46,060 nucleotides of DNA, from the NCBI GenBank assembly GCA_948441945.1, contig CAOJQV010000010.1, forward strand, positions 1 through 46,060, read 5' to 3'. The notes under the pieces were generated by a model. It worked only from the letters and a program-made list of their open reading frames with translations. It searched no databases and was not told the origin of the DNA. Of this stretch, positions 32,137-39,529 are shown one piece after another; position 1 is the first letter of the stretch; each line of letters opens with the position of its first letter. The position numbers and the translations under genes are program-made. The DNA comes from an uncultured Clostridium sp. GTDB taxonomy: Bacteria; Bacillota; Clostridia; TANB77; CAG-508.

Positions 32137-33117
32137 ATGTTAGAAGATAAAATAGAAATACAAAATAGTGAAAATACAGCATCATTTAATTTCAGAACAG
32201 ATTTAGCATCAGAAAGAAGAGATTTATATAAAAAGGCAAACAGTATTGAAAATGAAATAACAGGTATAGAAAGTATGAAAGAAGAAATAAATGATAAAAT
32301 ATCAGTAGAAAGAGTAAAAATAACAAATGAAGAAGGTGAAAAGGCAATAGGAAAACCAAAGGGGAGTTACATTACAATAGATATAAAAAAATTAAAATTA
32401 GCACAAGATGAAGATATAGAAAAATCTGCAGAAACATTAGCAAATGAATTAAGAACAATAATTGATGCACATATTGATAAACAAGGAGAAATCTTAGTAG
32501 TTGGATTAGGAAATATATATGTTACACCAGATGCTTTAGGACCAAAAGTAATTAATGAAATAGAAGTAACTAGACATATTATAAACTATTTACCACAATA
32601 TGTAGAAGAAGGAACAAGGATGGTAAGTGCTATATCACCAGGAGTTTTAGGAACAACAGGAATAGAAACACTAGAAATAATAAAAGGAATAGTAGACAAT
32701 ATTCATCCAAAACTTGTTATAGTAATAGATGCATTAGCCTCAAGAAGTATAGAAAGAATTAGTAGTACTGTACAACTATCAGACACAGGAATTATTCCAG
32801 GAGCAGGAGTAGGAAACAAAAGAGCAGAAATAAGTCAGTCAACATTAGGAATTCCAGTTATTGCAATAGGTATACCAACAGTTGTAGAAACAGCAGTACT
32901 TGTAAATGATTGCTTAGATTTATTTATTAGTAAATTACAAGAAGAAGCAAAATCAAATGATTATTTAAATCAATTAAAAGAACAAGATAATTATGAAGAA
33001 ATAAAAGAGGCATTATTACCAAAAGAATATAATTTAATTGTAACACCTAAGGAAATAGATGATTTAATCGAAAATATGAGCGAAGTTGTAGCAAAAGGAA
33101 TTAATATGAGTATGTAA
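32137..33117 (+). CDS. gpr: GPR germination protease
   Basis: Aspartic-type endoprotease that degrades small acid-soluble spore proteins at germination. 326 residues from ATG 32137, preceded by GTGAGG 6 bases away; an upstream in-frame ATG at 32083 lies inside the hairpin region. FNFRTDLASER (about 17-27) matches the autoprocessing site of the zymogen. VVGLGNIYVTPDALGPKV and the MVSAISPGVLGTTGIET segment are family core motifs. Strong evidence that the organism sporulates. Expected to be transcribed in the forespore, though no such promoter is obvious. Confidence 0.95.
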   Translation: MLEDKIEIQNSENTASFNFRTDLASERRDLYKKANSIENEITGIESMKEEINDKISVERVKITNEEGEKAIGKPKGSYITIDIKKLKLAQDEDIEKSAETLANELRTIIDAHIDKQGEILVVGLGNIYVTPDALGPKVINEIEVTRHIINYLPQYVEEGTRMVSAISPGVLGTTGIETLEIIKGIVDNIHPKLVIVIDALASRSIERISSTVQLSDTGIIPGAGVGNKRAEISQSTLGIPVIAIGIPTVVETAVLVNDCLDLFISKLQEEAKSNDYLNQLKEQDNYEEIKEALLPKEYNLIVTPKEIDDLIENMSEVVAKGINMSM

Positions 33118-33124
33118 AACATAG

Positions 33125-33170
33125 AGAGGGATTTTGAGACTTGTTCTCTTAATCCCTCTTAAAAATTTTT
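33125..33170 (+). terminator. gpr terminator (hairpin family C)
   Basis: AGAGGGATT (33125-33133) pairs with AATCCCTCT (33151-33159), with an inner GAGAC/GTTCTC part, then a T-rich tail. Confidence 0.82.
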
Positions 33171-33188
33171 AAAAAATGTCGAAAAAGA

Positions 33189-33217
33189 TTGTATTTTTTT
33201 TATTTATGTAATATAAT
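33189..33217 (+). promoter_or_regulatory. promoter of the TM2/DUF2752 pair
   Basis: TTGTAT (33189-33194), a 17-bp spacer and TATAAT (33212-33217). TGTCGAA (Spo0A-box consensus) is at 33177-33183. Confidence 0.65.
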
Positions 33218-33248
33218 TATACCATAAAAAATTTAGGGGGAAAATAAA

Positions 33249-33584
33249 ATGGAAAAATCAAAAATCGATTTATACTTAACAACAAACGCAAAATACTTTG
33301 AACCATCAGCAATACCAGTTATCAGACAAAAATTAGAAAATGCTAGTGATGATGCATTAATAACATTACAAGCAACAGAATTAAAGGATCCAACAACTAT
33401 ATTACTTATTTCTATATTCTTAGGAGGACTAGGAATAGACAGATTTATGATTGGTGATACAGGATTAGGAGTTTTAAAATTATTAACAGGTGGACTTTGT
33501 GGAATTATGACAATTATTGACTGGTTTACAATTAGTAAAAAGACAAAAGAAGTAAATTTATCAAAAATTAGTATGATAATGTAA
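33249..33584 (+). CDS. TM2 domain membrane protein
   Basis: 111 residues. A soluble N-terminal part (1-48) is followed by a TM2 domain: ILLISIFLGGLGIDRFMIGD (first membrane segment and the conserved Gly-Asp-Arg-Phe turn) and VLKLLTGGLCGIMTIIDWF (second segment with terminal Asp-Trp). Function of the family is poorly known. TTAGGGGGAAA precedes ATG 33249. Its TAA overlaps the ATG of the next gene (TAATG), so the two are coupled. Confidence 0.88.
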   Translation: MEKSKIDLYLTTNAKYFEPSAIPVIRQKLENASDDALITLQATELKDPTTILLISIFLGGLGIDRFMIGDTGLGVLKLLTGGLCGIMTIIDWFTISKKTKEVNLSKISMIM

Positions 33585-33967
33585 TGGGAAAGATAAATAA
33601 AATTTTTAAATATATAATCATTAATATTCTTATATTAGTGATTATATATTTATTTTACTTAAAAGGAATTAGAATATGTCTTATTTATAATGTGTTTCAT
33701 GTACCCTGTGTAGGATGTGGACTAACAAGAGCAATTATATGTTTATTACAAGGTGATTTTATAAAATCTATACAATATAATTTGTTGGCAATTCCTATAT
33801 GCTTTATATATTCGTTAATGACAGTATGGTATATAATAGATGCTATAAAAGAAAAAAATTCTTTACAAGAATTCCTTAATAAAAATAAAAAAAAGATAAT
33901 TGTAATATGTATTATACTTTTTTTTGTTAGTACTATAAAAAATTTAACAAATCCACTATTATATTAA
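33584..33967 (+). CDS. DUF2752 membrane protein
   Basis: 127 residues with three membrane segments. VPCVGCGLTRAIICLLQGDF is the signature of DUF2752 (Cys-x2-Cys-Gly-Leu-Thr-Arg). These small proteins are often encoded beside TM2 proteins, as here with a 1-base overlap, suggesting a joint membrane role that is not yet defined. It ends at a hairpin shared with the convergent gene. Confidence 0.85.
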   Translation: MGKINKIFKYIIINILILVIIYLFYLKGIRICLIYNVFHVPCVGCGLTRAIICLLQGDFIKSIQYNLLAIPICFIYSLMTVWYIIDAIKEKNSLQEFLNKNKKKIIVICIILFFVSTIKNLTNPLLY

Positions 33968-34008
33968 AGAGGGATTTCAAGACTAGGTCTCTTAATCCCT
34001 CATAAAAC
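33966..34008. terminator. shared terminator of convergent genes (hairpin family C)
   Basis: AGAGGGATT near 33968 pairs with AATCCCTC near 33992, with inner AGACTAGGTCT. The stop codon of the minus-strand gene (33992-33994) is part of the right arm. Confidence 0.78.
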
Positions 34009-34852
34009 TCGTTTTTCTATTCTTATATAAATTACAAATATCACAATCAGTACATATTTCAATTCTATTTTCAAAAATTAAAATTAAAGTTTGAATAAAT
34101 TCATCTATATAATTATTTATAAGATGGATATAAATTTTTTTCGGTAGTAAATTAAGTAATGTATTTAAAGCATAATCATTTGAAGAAAAAGTAATATCAG
34201 ATAAATATTTAGCCTTAAAAATATCATCAGATATATTAATAATGTCTTTATTTTCATCTAATAATATAGAAGATTCATTACTATAAATTAGATGTAGCAT
34301 TTGGCAATTCGGACTTTGAGAATTAATATACATTTTTAGCAAAGACACAAATTCAGTATATTCTTTTTCTATAATAAAGCTATTTACTGCATCATCTACA
34401 ACATTTTCTAAAATAGATAAATAATTTTTTAATCTAAAATTTATAAAGCCAAGTAGTATAATAGATTTATGCTCAGTTAAATAATCCTCAAAACTTTTTA
34501 TCAAACAATTATATTTTTTATCAAAATAAGTATTAAAGTCATCTGTAAAAATATCTAAACATATATTTAAAATACGCTTTTTTTCATTGCTATCAAAGTA
34601 AAAATAATTTTTTTGTAAAATATTTTTTATGAAAACTTCTTCTAATTCGTCAATTACTAAACAGGATAATATACAAGAAATTTCATGAATAAATACTGTA
34701 TCATTATCACCACAATAATGTACAATAACATTTTGATAGTTTTTAAACTTGTTAGAAGATATAAAAACAGGACTTGTTTCAACATAGTCAAGTTCATTTA
34801 GTAGATAATCTAATAATTTTAAGTCATTTGTTTTGATACATATAGATTTCAT
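33992..34852 (-). CDS. YtxC-like sporulation protein
   Basis: 286 residues; ATG 34852 is chosen because GAGGGGAG precedes it, while a TTG six codons earlier overlaps that site. The segment FEDYLTEHKSIILLGFINFR, then LKNYLSILENVVDDAV and FIIEKEYTEFVSLLKMYINS matches the YtxC family of clostridial and Bacillus proteins connected with sporulation. Near the end ICTDCDICNLY carries a Cys pair. Biochemical function unknown. It is convergent with the DUF2752 gene; the minus-strand GH57 gene upstream has its own terminator. Confidence 0.75.
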   Translation of the reverse strand: MKSICIKTNDLKLLDYLLNELDYVETSPVFISSNKFKNYQNVIVHYCGDNDTVFIHEISCILSCLVIDELEEVFIKNILQKNYFYFDSNEKKRILNICLDIFTDDFNTYFDKKYNCLIKSFEDYLTEHKSIILLGFINFRLKNYLSILENVVDDAVNSFIIEKEYTEFVSLLKMYINSQSPNCQMLHLIYSNESSILLDENKDIINISDDIFKAKYLSDITFSSNDYALNTLLNLLPKKIYIHLINNYIDEFIQTLILIFENRIEICTDCDICNLYKNRKTSFMRD

Positions 34853-34936
34853 GAAATTCTCCCCTCTCAAATATTATCTACTAAATTTTTAAAGTTATAC
34901 ATTATAATATGCAAAATACTTAAAAAGGAGCTTGTT

Positions 34937-34979
34937 TAAAAAAAATAGAAATATGTTTATAAAAATAAAACATATTTCT
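34937..34979 (-). terminator. terminator of the GH57 gene
   Basis: A 12-bp perfect stem (34947-34958 with 34968-34979). On the minus strand it is followed by a run of eight T-type bases (34938-34945). Confidence 0.8.
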
Positions 34980-34983
34980 TCTT

Positions 34984-36567
34984 TTATAAATAAATTCGAT
35001 AATCGATATCTGGAAAAATACAGTCTTTTTTCGTAATATCTTTTAAGAAATCTTCATCAATTTCATCATTTTTAATTTGATTATATAATTTTGTAAAACG
35101 ACCAATATGGTCTTTGATACGCTTTTTAGCATAATCAACCATAGTACCATTAGTAATAATAAATAACCAATCACTACTTTGTGCAAGTAATAATTCTCTA
35201 GCACATTGATTTAAAGCTTTTTTCTTTAAGCCTTTTGCATCAGGAAATGTGCATGCAAGTTCGCACATCCTATCACCAGCTATATGAAGATGTTTGTGTA
35301 CATAATCATTACTTTGATTTAGCCATACTTCACTATATCCATTAGCACCCCAACTTGAGCGACAAGGAGAACATACTTGAATTTCTGGATATTTATCAAT
35401 ATATTCAGAAGGGGTAATTAACTCAAAATTACATTCATCATAATAAATTTTTTTAAATAAAATATATAGCCAATAAGGTCCCTCATACCACCAATGACCA
35501 TAAAGTTCAGCATCATAAGGACATAAAACAATAGGAGGTTTATTCATAAGTGATGAAACATCATTTATTTGTTTTGTTCTAGAATCTAGAAAATGACCAG
35601 CCTGTTTTTCAGCAGAATCTTTAGCCCACTGAATGTTATAATAGTCTTTTTCTTCTGTTTTTCCAGTAATTCTGTAATATTTGATTCCCGTATGAACTCT
35701 AGCACCATTATGAGCAATATAAGGCTTGATATAATCATAATCAGCCTCATAACCAATATCACGGTAAAATTCTCTATAATTAAAGTCACCAGGATAGCCA
35801 TTAATAGAACTCCATACTTGTCTAGAAGATTCAATATCACGTCCAAAGGCAACAAGCCCTTCTGGAGAAACAATAGGAGAAAAAGTTCCATAAATAGGAG
35901 CAGGGTCTGCATATAAAATTCCATGTGATTCAGTAATTGCATATTCAATTCCAAATTCTTTTAAATATTTATCTGCTTCTGGAATATAACCACATTCTGG
36001 AAGCCAAATACCACGAGGTTGTTTCCCAAAATATTTTTTATATGTTTCAACTCCAACAGCAATTTGTGCTTTAACAGCTTTTTCATTGAGATATAATATA
36101 GGAAAATATCCATGTGTTGCACCACAAGTAATTATTTCTAGAACTCCAATATCCTGAAAATGTTTGAATTGGCTAATTAAATCACAATTATAAATATCCT
36201 TAAATAGATGTAAATCATTTGAATAACGTTCTAAATAATAGTGTGCTAAGTTATTTAGTTTTTTATCTTTTGAAGTTCTTATAATTTCTTTTTCTGAAAG
36301 TTCAATTAGTCTTTTTAAATATTTAATATATTTTTTTTGTAATAATTTATTATCCAACATAGACAATAGAGGAGGAGTCATAGACATTGTTATTCTAAAG
36401 TTAACTCCTTCATCTACTAGCTTTTGGAAATTTGTAAGTAATGGTATATAAGTTTCTGAAATTGCTTCATATAACCATGATTCTTCTAAATAGTCGTCAC
36501 TTTCTGGATGATGTATAAATGGAAGATGTGCATGTAATACAAAGCTTACATAGCCTTTTTTTTGCAT
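34984..36567 (-). CDS. GH57 family 1,4-alpha-glucan branching-type enzyme
   Basis: 527 residues, the size of GH57 branching enzymes with a DUF1957 C-terminal part. Landmarks are FVLHAHLPFIHHPE at the N-terminus, GIWLPECGY with Glu191 as likely nucleophile, CPYDAELYGHWWYEGPYWL with Asp352 as likely acid/base, and a helical end with FTKLYNQI. By analogy to archaeal GH57 branching enzymes it would make alpha-1,6 branches in glycogen. No other glycogen gene is in the window. TAGGAGT precedes the ATG. It is second in a minus-strand pair with the DUF4912 gene. Confidence 0.88.
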   Translation of the reverse strand: MQKKGYVSFVLHAHLPFIHHPESDDYLEESWLYEAISETYIPLLTNFQKLVDEGVNFRITMSMTPPLLSMLDNKLLQKKYIKYLKRLIELSEKEIIRTSKDKKLNNLAHYYLERYSNDLHLFKDIYNCDLISQFKHFQDIGVLEIITCGATHGYFPILYLNEKAVKAQIAVGVETYKKYFGKQPRGIWLPECGYIPEADKYLKEFGIEYAITESHGILYADPAPIYGTFSPIVSPEGLVAFGRDIESSRQVWSSINGYPGDFNYREFYRDIGYEADYDYIKPYIAHNGARVHTGIKYYRITGKTEEKDYYNIQWAKDSAEKQAGHFLDSRTKQINDVSSLMNKPPIVLCPYDAELYGHWWYEGPYWLYILFKKIYYDECNFELITPSEYIDKYPEIQVCSPCRSSWGANGYSEVWLNQSNDYVHKHLHIAGDRMCELACTFPDAKGLKKKALNQCARELLLAQSSDWLFIITNGTMVDYAKKRIKDHIGRFTKLYNQIKNDEIDEDFLKDITKKDCIFPDIDYRIYL

Positions 36568-36587
36568 TTTTATACTCCTAATCTTAA

Positions 36588-36615
36588 AAATTGCATATTA
36601 TGAAATATGCAATTT
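36588..36615 (-). terminator. hairpin between DUF4912 and GH57 genes (attenuator-like)
   Basis: A 12-bp stem (36588-36599 with 36604-36615), on the minus strand followed by TTTTT. It could reduce read-through into the GH57 gene. Confidence 0.6.
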
Positions 36616-36619
36616 CAAA

Positions 36620-37372
36620 TTATTTGAATTTTGATGAACTTGGATTTATTTCTTGATAAATCTCTTTATATAAATCATAAATATTATAAATTTTACCCAT
36701 ATTTTGTATAAACGATAAAGTTGATATATCTTTTGAACTTATTTTATTAGTTTTTACATTTTTAAAATATATCATTTTTTGCGAATGGTCAAATAATATA
36801 TGGTCATTTGGAGCTTCTATTGTATTTGAAGCAGTGATATATAAATAATCCTTTTTAAAGTTTTCATTATATTTAATAGGACGTCTGCCAAGTTCAATTG
36901 TGTAATCTGATTTACTATTATCTACATGTAAATACCAACTATTAGCAAAATCATTTATTTCAACCTCAAAACTATAATTTAAAGTGTTATTATGAATAAT
37001 TAATACTGGTTTGGATGTTTCAAAGAAATTTTCTCCATATTCTTTTTTGTAATTTTCTATATCATCATCAGATATTTCCCAATATATAAATAGTGTAGTA
37101 GGAGTTTGTGCTAGAACTTTTACCATAGTTTTATTATATTTATAGGGTAAATCGTAATATTCTACTATAGAATTTTCTTTTTTTGTAGTAGATTTTTTTG
37201 TTGATGTTTTTTTCGTAGCTTTTTCAGTTTTTTTATTATTTGATTTTGCCACCTTTTTTGTAGTTGTTTCAGTTTTTGATTTTGTTGTCTTTTTTGCAGA
37301 TGTATTTGCTACTTTTTTAGTTGAAGTTTTAGGTTTGGTATTTTTTGTTTCTTCTTTTGCTTTTCTTGGCAT
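36620..37372 (-). CDS. DUF4912 protein with Lys/Thr-rich tail
   Basis: 250 residues. The first about 70 are a Lys/Thr/Ala/Ser-rich, histone-H1-like basic tail with repeated KK-T motifs. The DUF4912 domain follows, with VLAQTPTTLFIYWEISDDDI, SWYLHVDNSKSDYTIELGRR and a C-terminal LSFIQNMGKIYNIYDLYKE. The domain has an Ig/carbohydrate-module-like beta fold and is often found beside GH57 enzymes, as here 52 bp upstream, suggesting a part in glucan metabolism. The basic tail may bind nucleic acid or polysaccharide. GAGGAAAAA precedes the ATG. Confidence 0.82.
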   Translation of the reverse strand: MPRKAKEETKNTKPKTSTKKVANTSAKKTTKSKTETTTKKVAKSNNKKTEKATKKTSTKKSTTKKENSIVEYYDLPYKYNKTMVKVLAQTPTTLFIYWEISDDDIENYKKEYGENFFETSKPVLIIHNNTLNYSFEVEINDFANSWYLHVDNSKSDYTIELGRRPIKYNENFKKDYLYITASNTIEAPNDHILFDHSQKMIYFKNVKTNKISSKDISTLSFIQNMGKIYNIYDLYKEIYQEINPSSSKFK

Positions 37373-37411
37373 TTTTTCCTCCTATGTGTAGTCTCGTTTT
37401 ATTCTTTATAT

Positions 37412-37440
37412 ATAGTATAATAAAATAAAAATAAATTCAA
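37412..37440 (-). promoter_or_regulatory. promoter of the DUF4912-GH57 operon
   Basis: Read on the minus strand: TTGAAT (37435-37440), a 17-bp spacer and TACTAT (37412-37417). Confidence 0.55.
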
Positions 37441-37546
37441 GTATATTTTGTATTTATGTAGAATTTTTTTGTATTAATGTTTATGATATGTTTTTATTGA
37501 TTTTTATGTAAATTTATATTATAATGATAATAATGTTTGTGTAATA

Positions 37547-37571
37547 TATCAAAGGCTTAGTAACTTTGATA
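37547..37571 (+). promoter_or_regulatory. hairpin in the leader of the Cys-rich gene
   Basis: An 8-bp stem TATCAAAG/CTTTGATA (37547-37554 with 37564-37571) is followed by the palindrome GTGTATATACAC at 37578-37589. Role unknown. Confidence 0.4.
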
Positions 37572-37655
37572 GCTGAAGTGTATATACACAAATGCACTAA
37601 AAAGAAAGGAGATAAGAAACTATTAATCAACAAGCAAAAAGAAAGGAAGGCAAAA

Positions 37656-38078
37656 ATGGAAATTAGCAAAATCTTAAGGCGGACTCCAAGTAAAATCTTC
37701 TGTCCATTATGCGGACAATGGCATAAGTGGGAAGGAGGAACACTTAAATCACATGATGAGGAAAATCCTTATAAATATTTATGTGAGTGCGAAGGAGGAG
37801 TAGAGATTAATATCTGGCATGAAGACGGGTATATCTGCATTGAGTCTAGCGACCTCTGTAGTAGGATAAATGATATGATTTATGGAAAAGTGTTTATGAA
37901 CCTTAGCGAAGATAAGAACCAAATAGAACTTGTTACATGCATTATTGCAGACAATCCAATCAATTCACGTGAATGTTGTGATGAATGTTGTAATCTGTGT
38001 TTACTTGGAGACAAGCACAACTGGGATGATGTCGATGAGCTTGAGTTAAAGTTCATACTTAAGTTAAAAGAAGAGTAG
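37656..38078 (+). CDS. Cys-rich hypothetical protein, compositionally foreign
   Basis: 140 residues from ATG 37656, set by GAAAGGAAGG (37641-37650); a longer frame from TTG 37566 would run through that site. Two zinc-finger-like groups are visible: FCPLCGQWHKW with YLCECEGG, and ECCDECCNLCLLGDKHNW. It is probably a zinc-binding protein; I know no named family. Codons such as CGG, CTC and GCG and a higher G+C set it apart, as with the gene at 17168. The isolated setting, between a minus-strand operon and an Rpn-like nuclease, suggests recent transfer. Confidence 0.68.
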   Translation: MEISKILRRTPSKIFCPLCGQWHKWEGGTLKSHDEENPYKYLCECEGGVEINIWHEDGYICIESSDLCSRINDMIYGKVFMNLSEDKNQIELVTCIIADNPINSRECCDECCNLCLLGDKHNWDDVDELELKFILKLKEE

Positions 38079-38092
38079 TAGTTTATATCTTT

Positions 38093-38126
38093 GAGACAAG
38101 TGGGACAGGTTAAATTTGTCTCGTGA
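38093..38126 (+). terminator. terminator with GGGACAGG loop (hairpin family D, copy 2)
   Basis: GAGACAA (38093-38099) pairs with TTGTCTC (38116-38122) around GTGGGACAGGTTAAAT and is followed by GTGATTTT. The loop matches that at 4073-4111. The gene-free stretch 38079-38404 also holds a TGTCGAA (38130-38136), two promoters and a family A palindrome. Confidence 0.75.
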
Positions 38127-38174
38127 TTTTGTCGAATTTTGCGATGAAAAGATTTGTTTAATAGCAAATAATTA

Positions 38175-38203
38175 TTGCAAAATTCGGCATTTTGTTGTAT
38201 TAT
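38175..38203 (+). promoter_or_regulatory. upstream promoter of the Rpn-like gene
   Basis: TTGCAA (38175-38180), a 17-bp spacer and TATTAT (38198-38203). It lies 200 bp before the gene, with a palindrome in between. Confidence 0.5.
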
Positions 38204-38307
38204 AAAGCATATTAATTCAAAATACTTTAATTCAAGAATTATTGCAAATTCTTAAGCAATAAAAATTCCAAGAAAGAAAAAATACAGAGAAAAGGAGATG
38301 AGGACAA

Positions 38308-38342
38308 AATGTCCCAAAAGGGACGTTTACTTTTGGGACATT
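38308..38342. repeat. palindrome with GGGACGTTTAC loop (family A, copy 2)
   Basis: ATGTCCCA pairs with TGGGACAT; near-identical to 22408-22442. It contains an 11-codon frame (38309-38344) created by the palindrome itself, judged not to be a gene. Confidence 0.85.
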
Positions 38343-38358
38343 AACTACAAAATAAATA

Positions 38359-38387
38359 TTGACAAACAAGAAAAATAAAATTATAAT
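38359..38387 (+). promoter_or_regulatory. proximal promoter of the Rpn-like gene
   Basis: Full-consensus TTGACA (38359-38364), a 17-bp spacer and TATAAT (38382-38387). The start would be only about 10 bp before the coding frame, giving a very short leader. Confidence 0.65.
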
Positions 38388-38404
38388 AAAGGAGATGAAG
38401 CTAT

Positions 38405-39391
38405 ATAGAAATATTTACTTATAAACAATATTTAAAACATTACCCAACATTTAAAGCAATATGGGGAATAGAAGAAGATAATTATGAAATATCAAGAGTC
38501 GAAGAAGAAAAAGCAGAATATATAATAGAGCAAGAACATGACAAAATATTTAGAACACTATTAGATAATAAAAAAGAAAGTATGAAATTTATAAACAAAA
38601 CATTAAAAACAAAATTCATAGAAAAAGAATTAGAAAAATACAATAGTAGTTTTGTAAATAAGATATTCCAAAATAGAGAAGCAGATGTGGTATATAAACT
38701 AAAAGCCAAAAACATATTTATACTAATAGAACATCAAACGAAAATAGACTTTTCAATGGCATATAGGATACTAGAATATCAGATGGCAATAATAAAAAGT
38801 GCAGTAGATGAAAAAAAGCTAAAAACAAAAGAATATAAACTTCCATTAGTAATTCCAATAGTAATATATGTAGGAAAGCAAAAATGGAATGCAAATAAAT
38901 ACATAGAAGAAAGTCAAGAGAAGTTAGAGGGGGTGAAAAATAATTTAGCAAACTACAATTTAGTAGATGTAAATAATTTTACAGAAAAAGAATTAATAGA
39001 AGACGACACATTAATATCAAAATTGATGTTGCTAGAAAAAGCAGGAAATACAAAAGAAACAGTAGACTATATAGAAAAAATAATACCAAAGATAAATGAA
39101 GAGCAAAAGGAATTAATGATAAGAATATTAGGAATAATTTTTGAAGAAAAAATAGGAAAAGAAAAGACAAATGAATTAATAAATAAATTAAAAGGAGGAA
39201 GAGAAAAAATGGTATCGCCAATAATAGAAATGATAAGAAAAGAAAATCAGATGTATATTAGCATAGGTGAAAAGAGAAAGCAAAAAGCAATAATAAAAAA
39301 CATGTTAGCAGAAGGAATTCCAATAAGTCTTATATCTAAAATAGTACAACTAGACGAAAAAGAAATAGAAAAAATAAATAATAGTAAGTAA
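38405..39391 (+). CDS. Rpn/PD-(D/E)XK nuclease family protein, possible ATA start
   Basis: The frame is open from a TGA at 38396. The N-terminal part typical of the family (EIFTYKQYLKHYPTFKAIWG, then EQEHDKIFRTLLDNKKE) lies upstream of the first ATG at 38582 and contains no ATG, GTG or TTG. I therefore place the start at ATA 38405, 10 bases after AAAGGAG; this gives 328 residues. A one-base frameshift after the ATG at 38395 is the alternative. The nuclease core is READVVYKLKAKNIFILIEH then QTKIDFSMAYRILEYQMAI, with Asp and Glu-x-Gln of the PD-(D/E)XK fold. The C-terminal helices resemble a DNA-binding tail. Rpn proteins promote RecA-independent recombination; many are linked to mobile DNA. 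Confidence 0.72.
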   Translation: MEIFTYKQYLKHYPTFKAIWGIEEDNYEISRVEEEKAEYIIEQEHDKIFRTLLDNKKESMKFINKTLKTKFIEKELEKYNSSFVNKIFQNREADVVYKLKAKNIFILIEHQTKIDFSMAYRILEYQMAIIKSAVDEKKLKTKEYKLPLVIPIVIYVGKQKWNANKYIEESQEKLEGVKNNLANYNLVDVNNFTEKELIEDDTLISKLMLLEKAGNTKETVDYIEKIIPKINEEQKELMIRILGIIFEEKIGKEKTNELINKLKGGREKMVSPIIEMIRKENQMYISIGEKRKQKAIIKNMLAEGIPISLISKIVQLDEKEIEKINNSK

Positions 39392-39421
39392 ATATTTAAT
39401 ACAAATACTTATTGACATTTT

Positions 39422-39458
39422 AAAGAGAAAAGAGTAATAGTAACTTTTTTCTCTTTTA
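39422..39458 (+). terminator. terminator of the Rpn-like gene
   Basis: A 10-bp stem AAAGAGAAAA/TTTTCTCTTT (39422-39431 with 39447-39456), with its T-run in the right arm. Confidence 0.6.
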
Positions 39459-39460
39459 TA

Positions 39461-39489
39461 TTGATAATTTACATAAGATATGATATAAT
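39461..39489 (+). promoter_or_regulatory. promoter of the GNAT-like pair
   Basis: TTGATA (39461-39466), a 17-bp spacer and TATAAT (39484-39489), with TGA before the -10. Confidence 0.65.
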
Positions 39490-39529
39490 CTAAAACAAAT
39501 TAAAAATAAAGATAAAACTAGAGGTAAAA

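Noticed and set aside
38309-38344. 11-codon frame with an upstream AAAGGAG
   Set aside because: The codons are the family A palindrome itself; the same sequence occurs after priA without a ribosome site.
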